From assembly GCA_023387815.1 (NCBI GenBank), contig JAEWHK010000074.1:33507-97506 (forward strand): a stretch of DNA of 64,000 bases. Reading direction: 5' to 3'. Positions 26,119 to 34,800 of this stretch are shown here, piece after piece (position 1 is the stretch's first letter; every line of letters starts with the position of its first letter). Source of the stretch: Pseudomonadota bacterium (GTDB lineage: Bacteria > Pseudomonadota > Gammaproteobacteria > Burkholderiales > Burkholderiaceae_B). A program made the translations under genes and the position numbers. The notes under the pieces are model-generated. The model searched no databases and was not told where the DNA came from. It saw nothing but the letters and a program-made list of their open reading frames with translations.

Positions 26119-28113
26119 TCAGAATTTAGCGTTCAAGCCCAGCCAATAGCGGCGACCATCTTCGACATATCCATAGTCGTCATATCGGACCTGCTTATCG
26201 AAAATATTGTAAATACCTGCATACACAGTGAGATTCTTGTTGACGTCATAAGAGCCCCCCAGATCCACGTAGGTAGCCGATGGCGCCATTGTGGAACTCG
26301 CCGAAATACCTTGGGTCGGATCGCTTTCCTTTCCTCTGTAGGTAACTTTCATCCATCCGTTGAGCTGTTCTGTCGGTTTCCAGTCCAGTCCCAGATTGAA
26401 CATATGTTCAGGCATCTGGTTCAGCGGATTGCCCGCGTATTCACCACTTTTCTGCTTGGAATACGTATAGGTATAACTGGAGGTCAATGACAATTTGTCG
26501 TTCAAAGGGGCCGTCAGCGTCGCCTCGACACCCCGGGTAATTGCGTCATCTACGTTTACGTAAGTGGTGGCTGAGCGCCCTTGTGAGTTAACAGGGCCGC
26601 ACTCAGGGCAGGGAACGCGCGTGATCTTATCTGTAAATTCATTATCAAAGAAGGTAATGCCAGCCATCAGACCACTGTCATTGTTATAGATGAGGCCGAT
26701 TTCCATGGTCAGCGTTTTTTCCGGCTTCAGATCGGGGTTGCCATACATATTGCCCCCTCGGCTGGATGCACCCCAGTCCGGCAGGGTCTGGCGTAGCGAT
26801 GGGGCACGAAAGCCCGTGGATACACCACCTTTGACCGTCCAGTTGTCGTTCAGATGCCAGACGCCATACAAGCGGGGGCTCCAGTGGACGCCCGACGTCT
26901 TCTCGTTATCCATGCGCAGGCCACCAGTCAACGCGAACGAGTCGGTAATCTGCCATTCATCTTCCGCAAAGAAGGCATATTGCCAGCGGTCAACAGTAGA
27001 ACGATCTGACATCTGGTTGGTTGTCGTATCTTTCAGGTCTTCCAGGCTGTAATAGGCGCCCACGGTTGCCACGTGACGGTCAAACAGTGGCATGCTCCAT
27101 TTTGTACTGGCCGTTGTGTTTCTGATGGTCATATCGCGGGACAGGTTTTCGGTCTCTTCGCGCTGAACATAGGTATTGGACGTGCCGAAAGACCACCGAC
27201 CATCATGCGTCAGCGAAAAATGCTGGCGATTGAATTCGCGTCGGCTTTCCTCTTCTGTCGGAAGCAGGGTTTTTCCAGGTGTGGAGCGGTAAATCTGTTT
27301 GGATGCACCGGCTTCCAGAACAATATCATGATCGCGATTGGGCGTCAGAGACAGTTTTGCAGTCACGCCACGGTTGGTGTGGCGGTTATAGCCCTCTTCA
27401 ATATCGTCTTCGCTGCGATGCGAATAGACGCCATAAAGACTCAGACCAAGCAGATCCTCTTTGATGGGGCCCGCCAAATAGAAGTTACCCTGAAAATGAT
27501 TGCCTGAGGCTGAGTGCTGCTGCAAGGTGGAGTCAAGGCGCACCGATCCGCCCCACTTTTTGGGTACTTTGCGCGTAATGACGTTGATCACACCACCCAT
27601 TGCATCCGAACCATACAGCGAGGACATCGGGCCGCGCACCACTTCAATGCGTTCAATGGCTTCCAGCGGGGGAACCCAGCTCTGATCCGTGCCAGTGCTG
27701 CCGTTTGTTTGCGTTTCCCGGGTGCTCATGCGCTTGCCATCCACCAGAATCAGGGTGTAGTTGGCACTCATGCCACGCAACGTGATGTCAGATGTGTTGT
27801 TGTCGGATGGAGTCATGATGACACCAGGCACATCGCGCAAGGCATCGGTCAAATCACGGTACGCGCCTTTTTCGAGTTTTTCCCGAGGAATGACACTGAT
27901 GGAGGCTGGGGCGTCAATGATGTCCTGTTCGAAACCGCTGGCGGTGACTACGATGGGATTGAGCGAGGTGACTGGCGCAGTTTCTGTTGCCGTTTGAGCA
28001 AATGTCAATTGTGGTACCACGGCGCTCAGACCGATGGCGCACAAGGCGGTAATCTGACGAACAGGATTGAGACGAGCCGGTTCTCTTGCCGAAACCGGAA
28101 TAGCGGGCAACAT
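26119..28113 (-). CDS. TonB-dependent receptor, CirA/FepA-like
   Basis: A 664-residue outer-membrane receptor. Signal sequence (ITALCAIGLSAVVPQLTFAQ), TonB-box-like stretch (NPIVVTAS), plug (APASISVIPREKLEKGAYRDLTDALRDVPGV; EAIERIEVVRGPMSSLYGSDAMGGVINVITRK) and a 22-strand barrel ending in LGLNAKF. The plug resembles receptors for catecholate siderophores and colicins (CirA, FepA, IroN) more than the hydroxamate receptor at 3190. It probably forms one transcription unit with the binding protein at 25100. A Fur-like box lies about 60 bases upstream. It is divergent from an orphan response regulator, 198 bases apart, which may modulate it. Confidence 0.9.
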   Translation of the reverse strand: MLPAIPVSAREPARLNPVRQITALCAIGLSAVVPQLTFAQTATETAPVTSLNPIVVTASGFEQDIIDAPASISVIPREKLEKGAYRDLTDALRDVPGVIMTPSDNNTSDITLRGMSANYTLILVDGKRMSTRETQTNGSTGTDQSWVPPLEAIERIEVVRGPMSSLYGSDAMGGVINVITRKVPKKWGGSVRLDSTLQQHSASGNHFQGNFYLAGPIKEDLLGLSLYGVYSHRSEDDIEEGYNRHTNRGVTAKLSLTPNRDHDIVLEAGASKQIYRSTPGKTLLPTEEESRREFNRQHFSLTHDGRWSFGTSNTYVQREETENLSRDMTIRNTTASTKWSMPLFDRHVATVGAYYSLEDLKDTTTNQMSDRSTVDRWQYAFFAEDEWQITDSFALTGGLRMDNEKTSGVHWSPRLYGVWHLNDNWTVKGGVSTGFRAPSLRQTLPDWGASSRGGNMYGNPDLKPEKTLTMEIGLIYNNDSGLMAGITFFDNEFTDKITRVPCPECGPVNSQGRSATTYVNVDDAITRGVEATLTAPLNDKLSLTSSYTYTYSKQKSGEYAGNPLNQMPEHMFNLGLDWKPTEQLNGWMKVTYRGKESDPTQGISASSTMAPSATYVDLGGSYDVNKNLTVYAGIYNIFDKQVRYDDYGYVEDGRRYWLGLNAKF

Positions 28114-28170
28114 CAGATGATTCCTCTCTGGGTAATAGTATTGAGCAGTATTCTCGTAATCGTTGGACTT

Positions 28171-28189
28171 CTAAATGAGAATTATTTAC
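28171..28189. promoter_or_regulatory. Fur-box-like site
   Basis: Bases 28171-28189 (CTAAATGAGAATTATTTAC) match 12 of 19 positions of the Fur consensus by hand. The site lies 58 bases before the TonB receptor start (minus strand) and 123 bases before the response-regulator start, so it could affect either. Confidence 0.5.
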
Positions 28190-28311
28190 TATTAGATATA
28201 GTCAGCTGTTTTTCAGCAACATTCTTTTCACAGCTTTATTTATCTTTACATTTCTTGGTACTTTGCGTGGCGATTTAGTGTGGTTTATGTCACAAAGAGA
28301 CTTCAAATACG

Positions 28312-29172
28312 ATGCTAACTTATCAGACAAGTGCACCGCACATTCTCCTCATTGAAAACGACGTGATGTTGTCCAAAATGATGTGTGAATATATTGAATC
28401 TCAGGGCTACCGCGTACTATTGGCGCACTCGGGCTATCAGGCCACCCGGATGATGCGGCGGCGGACTCATCATCTGGTTGTCCTTGATAATAAACTACCG
28501 GACATCTCCGGACTGGAGTGGCTCCAGTCCTATCGACAGCAATCACGAAATCCACTGATTCTGCTTATTGATAATGCAGAGGACCCTGCCAGTGGATTGG
28601 AATCTGGCGCAGATGAGTGCCTGGCGAAGCCGTTATGCCTCCCGGAATTGACTGAGCGAATGAAGGCGCTCTTACGACGACATGAGACGACTCGTATACA
28701 ACCAGAGGCCTATCAAAAGCGCGGCTTCCGACATTATGGCTCTTACCATGATCAGTTATATTCGCACACATCATATCGAGGTTTGATCTACAAGCAGCCC
28801 GATAGAGCCGAAACGACGCGAGTTGATCGATCAGGCACACTGGTATCGGGCCCGCTGACCCTCAATCCGACGACAGGTGTAACCACCATATACGGCCGCG
28901 ACGTCTCACTGACCGGGGCCGAACAGCGCATCCTGGAATTGCTTATGGGCTCTGCCGGCTCAGTTGTCAGCATGCACGATATTGGCATCTTTGCCCTGGG
29001 CCGTGTGTTGACTCGTTTTGATCGAAGTATCGGCACGCATATAAGCAGTTTGCGCAGAAAACTAGGCACGTCTGTGTCGGGACCGCGGCCCATCATCCGT
29101 AATTTACGTGGACAAGGGTATGTGCTGGCTATCGATGATCAGGCAGCGCGGCTCCGGGAAGAAGGGGCCTAA
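28312..29172 (+). CDS. Orphan OmpR-type response regulator
   Basis: A 286-residue two-domain regulator. The receiver (residues about 10-120) keeps the acidic pair (E15, D17 in LLIEND), the phospho-acceptor D59 (VVLDNKLPDISG) and the conserved Lys near 106 (LAKPL). The Thr/Ser that normally precedes the pocket (LTAR) is replaced by LLIDN, so phospho-switching may be altered. A long linker of about 60 residues, rich in Tyr, His and Arg, precedes a winged helix (about 180-275; LTGAEQRILELLMGSAGSVVSMHDI, FDRSIGTHISSLRRKLG). No histidine kinase is adjacent. It is divergent from the CirA-like receptor gene, a possible target. Confidence 0.85.
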   Translation: MLTYQTSAPHILLIENDVMLSKMMCEYIESQGYRVLLAHSGYQATRMMRRRTHHLVVLDNKLPDISGLEWLQSYRQQSRNPLILLIDNAEDPASGLESGADECLAKPLCLPELTERMKALLRRHETTRIQPEAYQKRGFRHYGSYHDQLYSHTSYRGLIYKQPDRAETTRVDRSGTLVSGPLTLNPTTGVTTIYGRDVSLTGAEQRILELLMGSAGSVVSMHDIGIFALGRVLTRFDRSIGTHISSLRRKLGTSVSGPRPIIRNLRGQGYVLAIDDQAARLREEGA

Positions 29173-29222
29173 CCATTAGAGTAAGAGCCTCGCGAACAAA
29201 TTGGCTGTAGGCGCCCGAGTGA

Positions 29223-29311
29223 ATGCTTGCGGGTTGTTTGGCTAGTACAACTAAGATTACCGTGGAAGCGGCGCTCAACGCTGAACTTGACGATCATCTG
29301 GGCTCTGATTC
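29223..29311 (+). pseudogene. Remnant of IS256-family transposase
   Basis: The plus-strand frame reads VEAALNAELDDHLG, matching the conserved N-terminal motif of IS256/mutator transposases (AALNAELDxHLGY). Homology stops after this motif and no further transposase or inverted repeats were found, so only a scrap of about 90 bases remains. It overlaps the 3' end of the convergent DUF7079-like gene. Confidence 0.5.
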
Positions 29312-29731
29312 GGGGATACCCATCTCTTTCAATCTCTTTTTGATCGCCGCCCAACGCTTCGCCACAGTTTGGTTCTTAAATGGATTCTTTTTAAATTTTT
29401 TTTCAAACCAACCATCCAAAGTATTCTTCCTCGCTCGGTATGCTTTCATGTTGGCCTCAACCTCTTCCGGCGCCCATCCATCGGGCTCTGGGAATGACAT
29501 CCAAATACTAAAATTGCGTACGAAAAGTGGCCCAATTTCATCTTTCAATATATCTTCCAGGGTTTGTATAGAAAGATTAAATTTCGACAGCTTGTCAGCA
29601 ATGAAGTTTACGTGGCTTTCGAATTCTTCTTTATTTTGATCCACATTCACAAAAATGTAAGTTAAGGCTGTCCATATCGGAAGTCGCTGTGCTATTTCCT
29701 CATCAGTAAAAGTAATATGAATTTTACCCAT
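29294..29731 (-). CDS. DUF7079-like protein, unknown function
   Basis: A 145-residue, probably cytoplasmic, all-helical protein. The first part (RLPIWTALTYIFVNVDQNKEEFESHVNFIADKLSKFNLSIQTLEDILKDEIGPLFVRN) resembles the DUF7079 family; I hold that loosely. The second half is strongly basic (KKFKKNPFKNQTVAKRWAAIKKRLKEMG). Base composition is AT-rich compared with the neighbouring genes, suggesting recent transfer. Its last codons overlap the IS256 scrap, so the natural C-terminus may have been altered by insertion. Such small proteins are often immunity or accessory genes. Confidence 0.55.
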   Translation of the reverse strand: MGKIHITFTDEEIAQRLPIWTALTYIFVNVDQNKEEFESHVNFIADKLSKFNLSIQTLEDILKDEIGPLFVRNFSIWMSFPEPDGWAPEEVEANMKAYRARKNTLDGWFEKKFKKNPFKNQTVAKRWAAIKKRLKEMGIPESEPR

Positions 29732-30042
29732 TCGCAGTCTCTCTTAACTTATGTCAGTCACATAATTCCCCCTGGTGTAAGAGAGGTCGATTTCCTGGTT
29801 GAATTGTTGTCTGTGGGCGTTCAATTAAGAGTTTGTGGATGATATCTCTTTTCACAATTAGCTATTTGGTTACGACATTTTAAACCTCGTTGTGCCTGTT
29901 TCTTTTACGGGTATTGGTTTTCAAAAGCAAAAAAACCATCGAACTTGCCGTAAATTCGATGGTTTTGTGTGATTTTAGTTGCTGCAAAAAGAAAATAAGT
30001 TCAGCTCATTTGAGGGCATTCTTTGTGCACAATCTAGTTTGT
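29732..30042. other. AT-rich intergenic region
   Basis: These 311 bases between two minus-strand genes hold the sorAB terminator (29932-29966) and presumably the promoter for the DUF7079-like gene. No coding frame with support was seen. Confidence 0.5.
29932..29966 (-). terminator. Rho-independent terminator after sorAB
   Basis: Twelve-bp perfect stem AAAACCATCGAA / TTCGATGGTTTT with an 11-base loop. Read on the minus strand it is followed by a run of T, 77 bases after the sorB stop codon. Confidence 0.75.
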
Positions 30043-30381
30043 CTATTTTCCACCGCTAGTTGCATGGACAACATAGGCAGCGATAGCATCAATGGATGCC
30101 TCATCCAGTGAGTCGGCAAAGGAGGGCATCACGCCGATGCCTTCTTGTAATGCCGTTCTGACGCGCGCCACATCGGGTTTGAGCTCGTCAAGGTCGGGCC
30201 CGATGGTTCCTGCTGAACCCGAGTCTTTAAGGGTATGGCACACAGCACAGGCGGGCGAGGCCCCCGATACGAAGAGGGCTTTTCCCGTCTCCAGTTGGGA
30301 ATCGGAATCGGCAGCAAAACTGGCTCCGGCCAACCCGATCCATAAGACCGCGGCTGCGGCTGACAATACTACGCGCTTCAT
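30043..30381 (-). CDS. sorB: Sulfite dehydrogenase cytochrome c subunit
   Basis: A 112-residue class I monoheme cytochrome c. It has a signal peptide (LSAAAAVLWIGLAGASFA), the heme motif CAVCH at residues 45-49 and a probable axial Met at residue 85 (GVMPSFAD). In the SorAB sulfite:cytochrome c oxidoreductase this subunit accepts electrons from the molybdenum subunit in the periplasm and passes them to the respiratory chain. It starts eight bases after the sorA stop codon, so the two are one operon. Confidence 0.88.
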   Translation of the reverse strand: MKRVVLSAAAAVLWIGLAGASFAADSDSQLETGKALFVSGASPACAVCHTLKDSGSAGTIGPDLDELKPDVARVRTALQEGIGVMPSFADSLDEASIDAIAAYVVHATSGGK

Positions 30382-30389
30382 TTTTTTCC

Positions 30390-31619
30390 TTAGGCGACTT
30401 TGACTTCCACCATGTGGTCGCGCCAGCTGTTGTTGATATAACCGCGATTATTTTCACGGCGTGCTTCGGGCTGGGTATCGCCAGCCTCGTTCGTTGCCCG
30501 GCAGGCCAACTGATGCGTGCCAGCGGCCAGGTCTGCGCTGAAGACAAATTCGCGCCAGGCGTATTTGCCCAGGTCAGGCCCGACGAACTCGGCCTTCTTC
30601 CACTCTTTGCCGCCGTCGACGGACACTTCAATGGATTTGGCAGCGCTCATCCCACCCATGGCAATACCGCTGATTTGCACACGCCCGGCCGCAACAGGTT
30701 GATCCGGGTCAGACGGATAGTTGATCCAGGATTTGACCGGCAATTCCCAAATCGAATCCTGGCTGGGGCTGGGTTTCTCGCCTATCGGCGTCCATCGATA
30801 GCTGGTTTGCTGTATTTTGGCCGGCGACTGCTCTTTGGTGAATGCCAGGTGCTTGATGTACTTGATGGAATTTACGCCAGTATAGCCAGGCACGATGATG
30901 CGCAATGGTCCGCCATGTGCCAGCGGCAACGCCTGGCCATTGATTTCCCATGCCAGAATGGCATCTTCAATGGCTGAAATGGGTACCGAGCGTTCAACCC
31001 GGATGGTGTTGGGGTCCAGACCTTGTGGAATGGTTTCGCCACCCGTACTGGTCATGTAAACCATGCCATCGGTCATGCCTCCCACCGCTTCCAGCAGCGC
31101 TTTGACCGGCACGCCGGTAAAAATGACGCAGCCGGCGGCGCCTACGGTCCATTGTGTACCGCTGGGCTTATGTGGAAACCAGGCCCGGCCGTTGCCTGAA
31201 CACTGCAGGACCATAGGCACGGCCTTCAGGCCCAAGGTTTTTAGCTCGGCTACGGTGAAACTGCGTGGATTGGCAACGCCGCTGACTTCAAGCGTCCAGC
31301 TGTCGGGCTCTTTCATCATGTCTGCATCGGTTGGCGGCGCCACGTTGTTGCGGACGAACAGGCGATTCGTTGGCGTGATGACGCTGTTTCCAAAGGCCGT
31401 TCGCCGGGTTTCTATCGTGTTCGCGCTATGGACGATCATGCTGTCTGCGTCTTTCCAGCTGGCGTAGCCGGGCAAGGGTTTAGCAGTTGAACTCTTGGCG
31501 GTACCGGCGTCTGCGGTGCCGAGATCGGCGCGGGCTACACCGGACAGCCCCACCATTGCACCAATACTACCCGCTGATATCAGCATCTGACGGCGGCCTG
31601 CATTAGTCAGTTTTTCCAT
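30390..31619 (-). CDS. sorA: Sulfite dehydrogenase molybdopterin subunit
   Basis: A 409-residue sulfite oxidase-family enzyme that oxidises sulfite to sulfate in the periplasm. It has a Tat signal (GRRQMLISAGSIGAMVGLSG). The molybdopterin domain carries the molybdenum-ligand Cys at residue 140 (VLQCSGNGRAWF) and NRLFVRNN, and the C-terminal dimerisation domain has VDGGKEWKKAEF and WREFVFSADLAAGTHQLACRATN. Paired with sorB. Bacteria that degrade sulfonates need such an enzyme to remove sulfite; the hps cluster 20 kb away makes that use plausible. Confidence 0.9.
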   Translation of the reverse strand: MEKLTNAGRRQMLISAGSIGAMVGLSGVARADLGTADAGTAKSSTAKPLPGYASWKDADSMIVHSANTIETRRTAFGNSVITPTNRLFVRNNVAPPTDADMMKEPDSWTLEVSGVANPRSFTVAELKTLGLKAVPMVLQCSGNGRAWFPHKPSGTQWTVGAAGCVIFTGVPVKALLEAVGGMTDGMVYMTSTGGETIPQGLDPNTIRVERSVPISAIEDAILAWEINGQALPLAHGGPLRIIVPGYTGVNSIKYIKHLAFTKEQSPAKIQQTSYRWTPIGEKPSPSQDSIWELPVKSWINYPSDPDQPVAAGRVQISGIAMGGMSAAKSIEVSVDGGKEWKKAEFVGPDLGKYAWREFVFSADLAAGTHQLACRATNEAGDTQPEARRENNRGYINNSWRDHMVEVKVA

Positions 31620-32134
31620 GTCATCCTCCTGGCTGTTTTTATATCTATGAGTTATATGTTTATATTTTCTTAAAATATCATAGCATAAATGAAATAAAAA
31701 TCAGCTAAATGTAAGGTGATGGAGGATCCAAATGCAGTGGGTATAAAGTGCCGCTGAGCTTGTGACTCGCATGAAAGGCATGCACGCTCCAATATGGCAT
31801 GCAGCTTGTCGACCACCGGCTGGCTGGCCGGAGCGTTTTATGATGTTTTTGTGTATTTGAATACTATATTTGAAGCGAAAATCCGGGGTGGAACTCAGCT
31901 AAAACTTAATAGAACCTGTCACGACATATTCAATTTTCTTATCCAGAAAGAAGAATAAATTAGGTGGTTTTAGCATTCAATGGTTATGAGAAACAAAGCC
32001 CACCGAAATCACTGCGATTTCGGTGGGCTTCACTAATATTTGGCCGACGTTAGTGAACATAAAAATCGACGGACTTTATTTCCTTCCGACAGACTTTATG
32101 TCCCCTCTTCAGCATTTCATTTGAGCGCCTTCTC
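31620..32134. other. Intergenic region between glmS and sorA
   Basis: These 515 bases carry the sorA promoter region on the right side of that gene (AT-rich, about 31630-31710; no clear consensus boxes) and the glmS terminator at 31996-32030. Between them I see no gene; the longest frames are short and without ribosome sites. Confidence 0.55.
31996..32030 (-). terminator. Rho-independent terminator after glmS
   Basis: A perfect 15-bp stem, AAGCCCACCGAAATC / GATTTCGGTGGGCTT, with a five-base loop. On the minus strand it continues as TTTGTTTC, 105 bases after the glmS stop. Confidence 0.8.
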
Positions 32135-33967
32135 TTATTCCACCGTTACGCTTTTCGCAAGATTCCGTGGTTTATCCACGTCTGTGCCACGTGCGACGGC
32201 TGTGTGGTAGGACAGCAGTTGCAGCGGGACGGTGTGCAGGATGGGAGACAGCTTGCCATAGTGTTCTGGCATATGAATCAGGTGCATGCCTTCGCTGGCC
32301 TTGATTTTTGAATCGCTGTCCGCGAACACATACAGTTCGCCGCCGCGTGCGCTCACTTCCTGCATATTAGATTTGAGTTTTTCCAGCAGTTCGTCGTTCG
32401 GTGCAATCGTGACAACGGGCATGTGCTCCGTCACCAATGCCAGCGGGCCGTGTTTCAGTTCACCGGCAGGATAGGCTTCAGCGTGAATATAGCTGATTTC
32501 CTTGAGTTTCAGCGCGCCTTCCAGAGCAATCGGGTAGTGCATACCGCGACCCAGGAACAGGGCGTTTTCCTTGTTGGCAAAACGGTCTGCCCAGGCCATG
32601 ATCTGCGGCTCCAGTGCGAGCACGGCACCAATGGCGGTGGGCAGATGGCGCAGTTGCTTGATGTATTCCGCTTCCTGTTCGCCGGTCAAACGACCGCGCA
32701 CTTTGGCAATGGTCAGCGTCAGCAGGAAAAGGCCTACCAGCTGCGTGGTAAATGCCTTGGTTGATGCCACGCCAATTTCCACGCCCGCGTGGGTGATGAA
32801 ATTCAGTTTGCACTCGCGCACCATCGCACTGGTCTGCACGTTGCAGATGGTCAGTGTGTTTTCCATCCCTTGCGCGCGCGCATGCTTCAACGCGGCAAGC
32901 GTGTCAGCGGTTTCACCGGACTGGGAAATGGTAATGACCAGAGACTTGGGATTAGGCACGCTATCACGATAGCGATATTCACTGGCAATCTCTACGTTCA
33001 CCGCGATCTGGGCGATGGATTCGAGCCAGTATTTCGCTGTCAGGCCAGCGTAATAGCTGGTGCCGCAAGCCAGGATCAGGACGCTGTCAACGTCTTTGAA
33101 GATCTTCGCGGCGTCATCACCAAACATTTCGGGCTCGATGGATTCGATGCCATCCATGGTATCGCCCACGGCACGTGGCTGCTCGAAGATTTCTTTCTGC
33201 ATATAGTGACGGTAAGGACCCAGTTCCGCTGCACCTGTGTGTGCGTGTACGGTGTTGACTTTGCGCTCAACGGGTTTACCTTCGGCATCAACAATCCACA
33301 CTTTCTGCAGCTGCAGATCAACCACATCGCCTTCTTCAAGGTAGATGATCTGATCGGTGGTGCCAGCCAGGGCCAGGGCATCAGAGGCCAGGAAGTTTTC
33401 GTTTTCGCCACGCCCCACAATCAGCGGTGAGCCATGACGGGCGCCGACAACGCGGTGCGGCTCATCGCGGCAGAATACGGCAATGGCGTAGGCGCCGGTC
33501 AGACGACGCACTGTCTGCTGTACGGTTTCAAAGAGGTCGCCGTTATACAGATGGTCGATGAGGTGAGCAATGACCTCTGTGTCAGTCTGGCTTTCAAAAA
33601 CGTAGCCGTGGCCTTTGAGCTCTTCACGCAGTTCGTCGTGATTTTCAATGATGCCGTTGTGAACCAGAGCGATGCGTGGCTTGCCATTGGCAGGACCGGA
33701 GAAATGCGGGTGCGCATTGTGCGTCGCAGGTACGCCATGCGTTGCCCAGCGTGTGTGGGCAATACCGGTAAAGCCACTGATATGATCTTCCTTGATCTGG
33801 GCTTCGAGTTCGGCTACGCGCTGGGTACTGCGGGTGCGACGTAATTCGCCGTCCATATGCACCGCAACACCACATGAGTCATAACCACGATATTCGAGCC
33901 GTTTGAGACCTTCCACCAGGACGGGGGTGATATCACGTTGCGCAACAGCGCCTACAATTCCGCACAT
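32135..33967 (-). CDS. glmS: Glutamine--fructose-6-phosphate aminotransferase
   Basis: A 610-residue enzyme making glucosamine-6-phosphate from fructose-6-phosphate and glutamine, the first step to UDP-GlcNAc for peptidoglycan and LPS. The N-terminal glutaminase domain has the nucleophile Cys2 (MCGIVGAVAQRD) and HTRWATHG. Two SIS domains follow (ILACGTSYYAGLTAKYW, SQSGETADTLAALK, GRGMHYPIALEGALKLKEISYIHAEAYPAGELKHGPLAL), and the end is NLAKSVTVE. Full length for the family. It is monocistronic with its own terminator. The glmU gene lies 4 kb away on the same strand. Confidence 0.97.
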   Translation of the reverse strand: MCGIVGAVAQRDITPVLVEGLKRLEYRGYDSCGVAVHMDGELRRTRSTQRVAELEAQIKEDHISGFTGIAHTRWATHGVPATHNAHPHFSGPANGKPRIALVHNGIIENHDELREELKGHGYVFESQTDTEVIAHLIDHLYNGDLFETVQQTVRRLTGAYAIAVFCRDEPHRVVGARHGSPLIVGRGENENFLASDALALAGTTDQIIYLEEGDVVDLQLQKVWIVDAEGKPVERKVNTVHAHTGAAELGPYRHYMQKEIFEQPRAVGDTMDGIESIEPEMFGDDAAKIFKDVDSVLILACGTSYYAGLTAKYWLESIAQIAVNVEIASEYRYRDSVPNPKSLVITISQSGETADTLAALKHARAQGMENTLTICNVQTSAMVRECKLNFITHAGVEIGVASTKAFTTQLVGLFLLTLTIAKVRGRLTGEQEAEYIKQLRHLPTAIGAVLALEPQIMAWADRFANKENALFLGRGMHYPIALEGALKLKEISYIHAEAYPAGELKHGPLALVTEHMPVVTIAPNDELLEKLKSNMQEVSARGGELYVFADSDSKIKASEGMHLIHMPEHYGKLSPILHTVPLQLLSYHTAVARGTDVDKPRNLAKSVTVE

Positions 33968-34167
33968 GCATTTGCTCCATTAATCGAATTGGGAATAGCG
34001 TATTGTGCGCCGTTATCGAGGAAATGAAATTTCTATTTATATGGAAAAATGAAAGAATCAGTCATTACGTAATTTAAATGATGATATATTTCATATTTGC
34101 GAATATTTGAAATAATATTTCAGAAAGACGCTGAAATATTCGGCATTTTCGGGGTGGGTCGCGGCAA

Positions 34168-34629
34168 ATGGAACTTGATGAACTTGATAAGCGGATTCTG
34201 CACCAGCTGCAAAAGGACAGCAGTCTGACCAATCAGGCGTTGTCCGAGAAAGTGCACGCGTCAGCGCCAACGACGCTGCGCCGGGTACGGCAACTTTACG
34301 AGCAGGGCGTTATACAGAAGACGGTCGCCATTGTGGATCCCGCACGTGTTGCCAGCACACTGACGGCCATCGTGGAAATCACGCTGGATAGGCAGTCAGC
34401 AGAGGCATATGGGGAGTTTGAAAAAAACGTGGCCGACGAAGCAAGTATTCTGCAAGTCTATCGCGTGTCCAGCGGCCCGGACTTTGTGTTGATTGTGCAG
34501 GTCCGCGATATGCCTGCCTATCACGCTCTGGTGCACCAATGCTTTACTGCGCAGAAGAACGTGCGCAATGTCCGCAGCTTTTTCTCGGTTCATCGCAGCA
34601 AGTTTGAAACGCAGATAGCTCTGGAGTAA
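34168..34629 (+). CDS. Lrp/AsnC-family transcriptional regulator
   Basis: A 153-residue regulator. N-terminal helix-turn-helix (DELDKRILHQLQKDSSLTNQALSEKVHASAPTTLRRVRQLYEQGVI) and C-terminal RAM domain (VYRVSSGPDFVLIVQVRDMPAYHALVHQCF). Such proteins respond to amino acids. It is divergent from glmS, 200 bases apart, with AT-rich sequence between. No amino-acid gene is adjacent, so its targets are probably elsewhere. Confidence 0.9.
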   Translation: MELDELDKRILHQLQKDSSLTNQALSEKVHASAPTTLRRVRQLYEQGVIQKTVAIVDPARVASTLTAIVEITLDRQSAEAYGEFEKNVADEASILQVYRVSSGPDFVLIVQVRDMPAYHALVHQCFTAQKNVRNVRSFFSVHRSKFETQIALE

Positions 34630-34800
34630 AGAGCTGGACCGAAAACGAATCGGTTGCCAGCCTGTTCGCTTTTTTGCCTTGTCGCTCTCTTTACAGCCTG
34701 ACAATATAGCTCCGTCTTGGCAAATTACGGCATTCCGCCACGGCTCTGCATCGCCTTCCTGCGGCACCTGTTCATGACACTGAACGATGCAGGATAGCGG

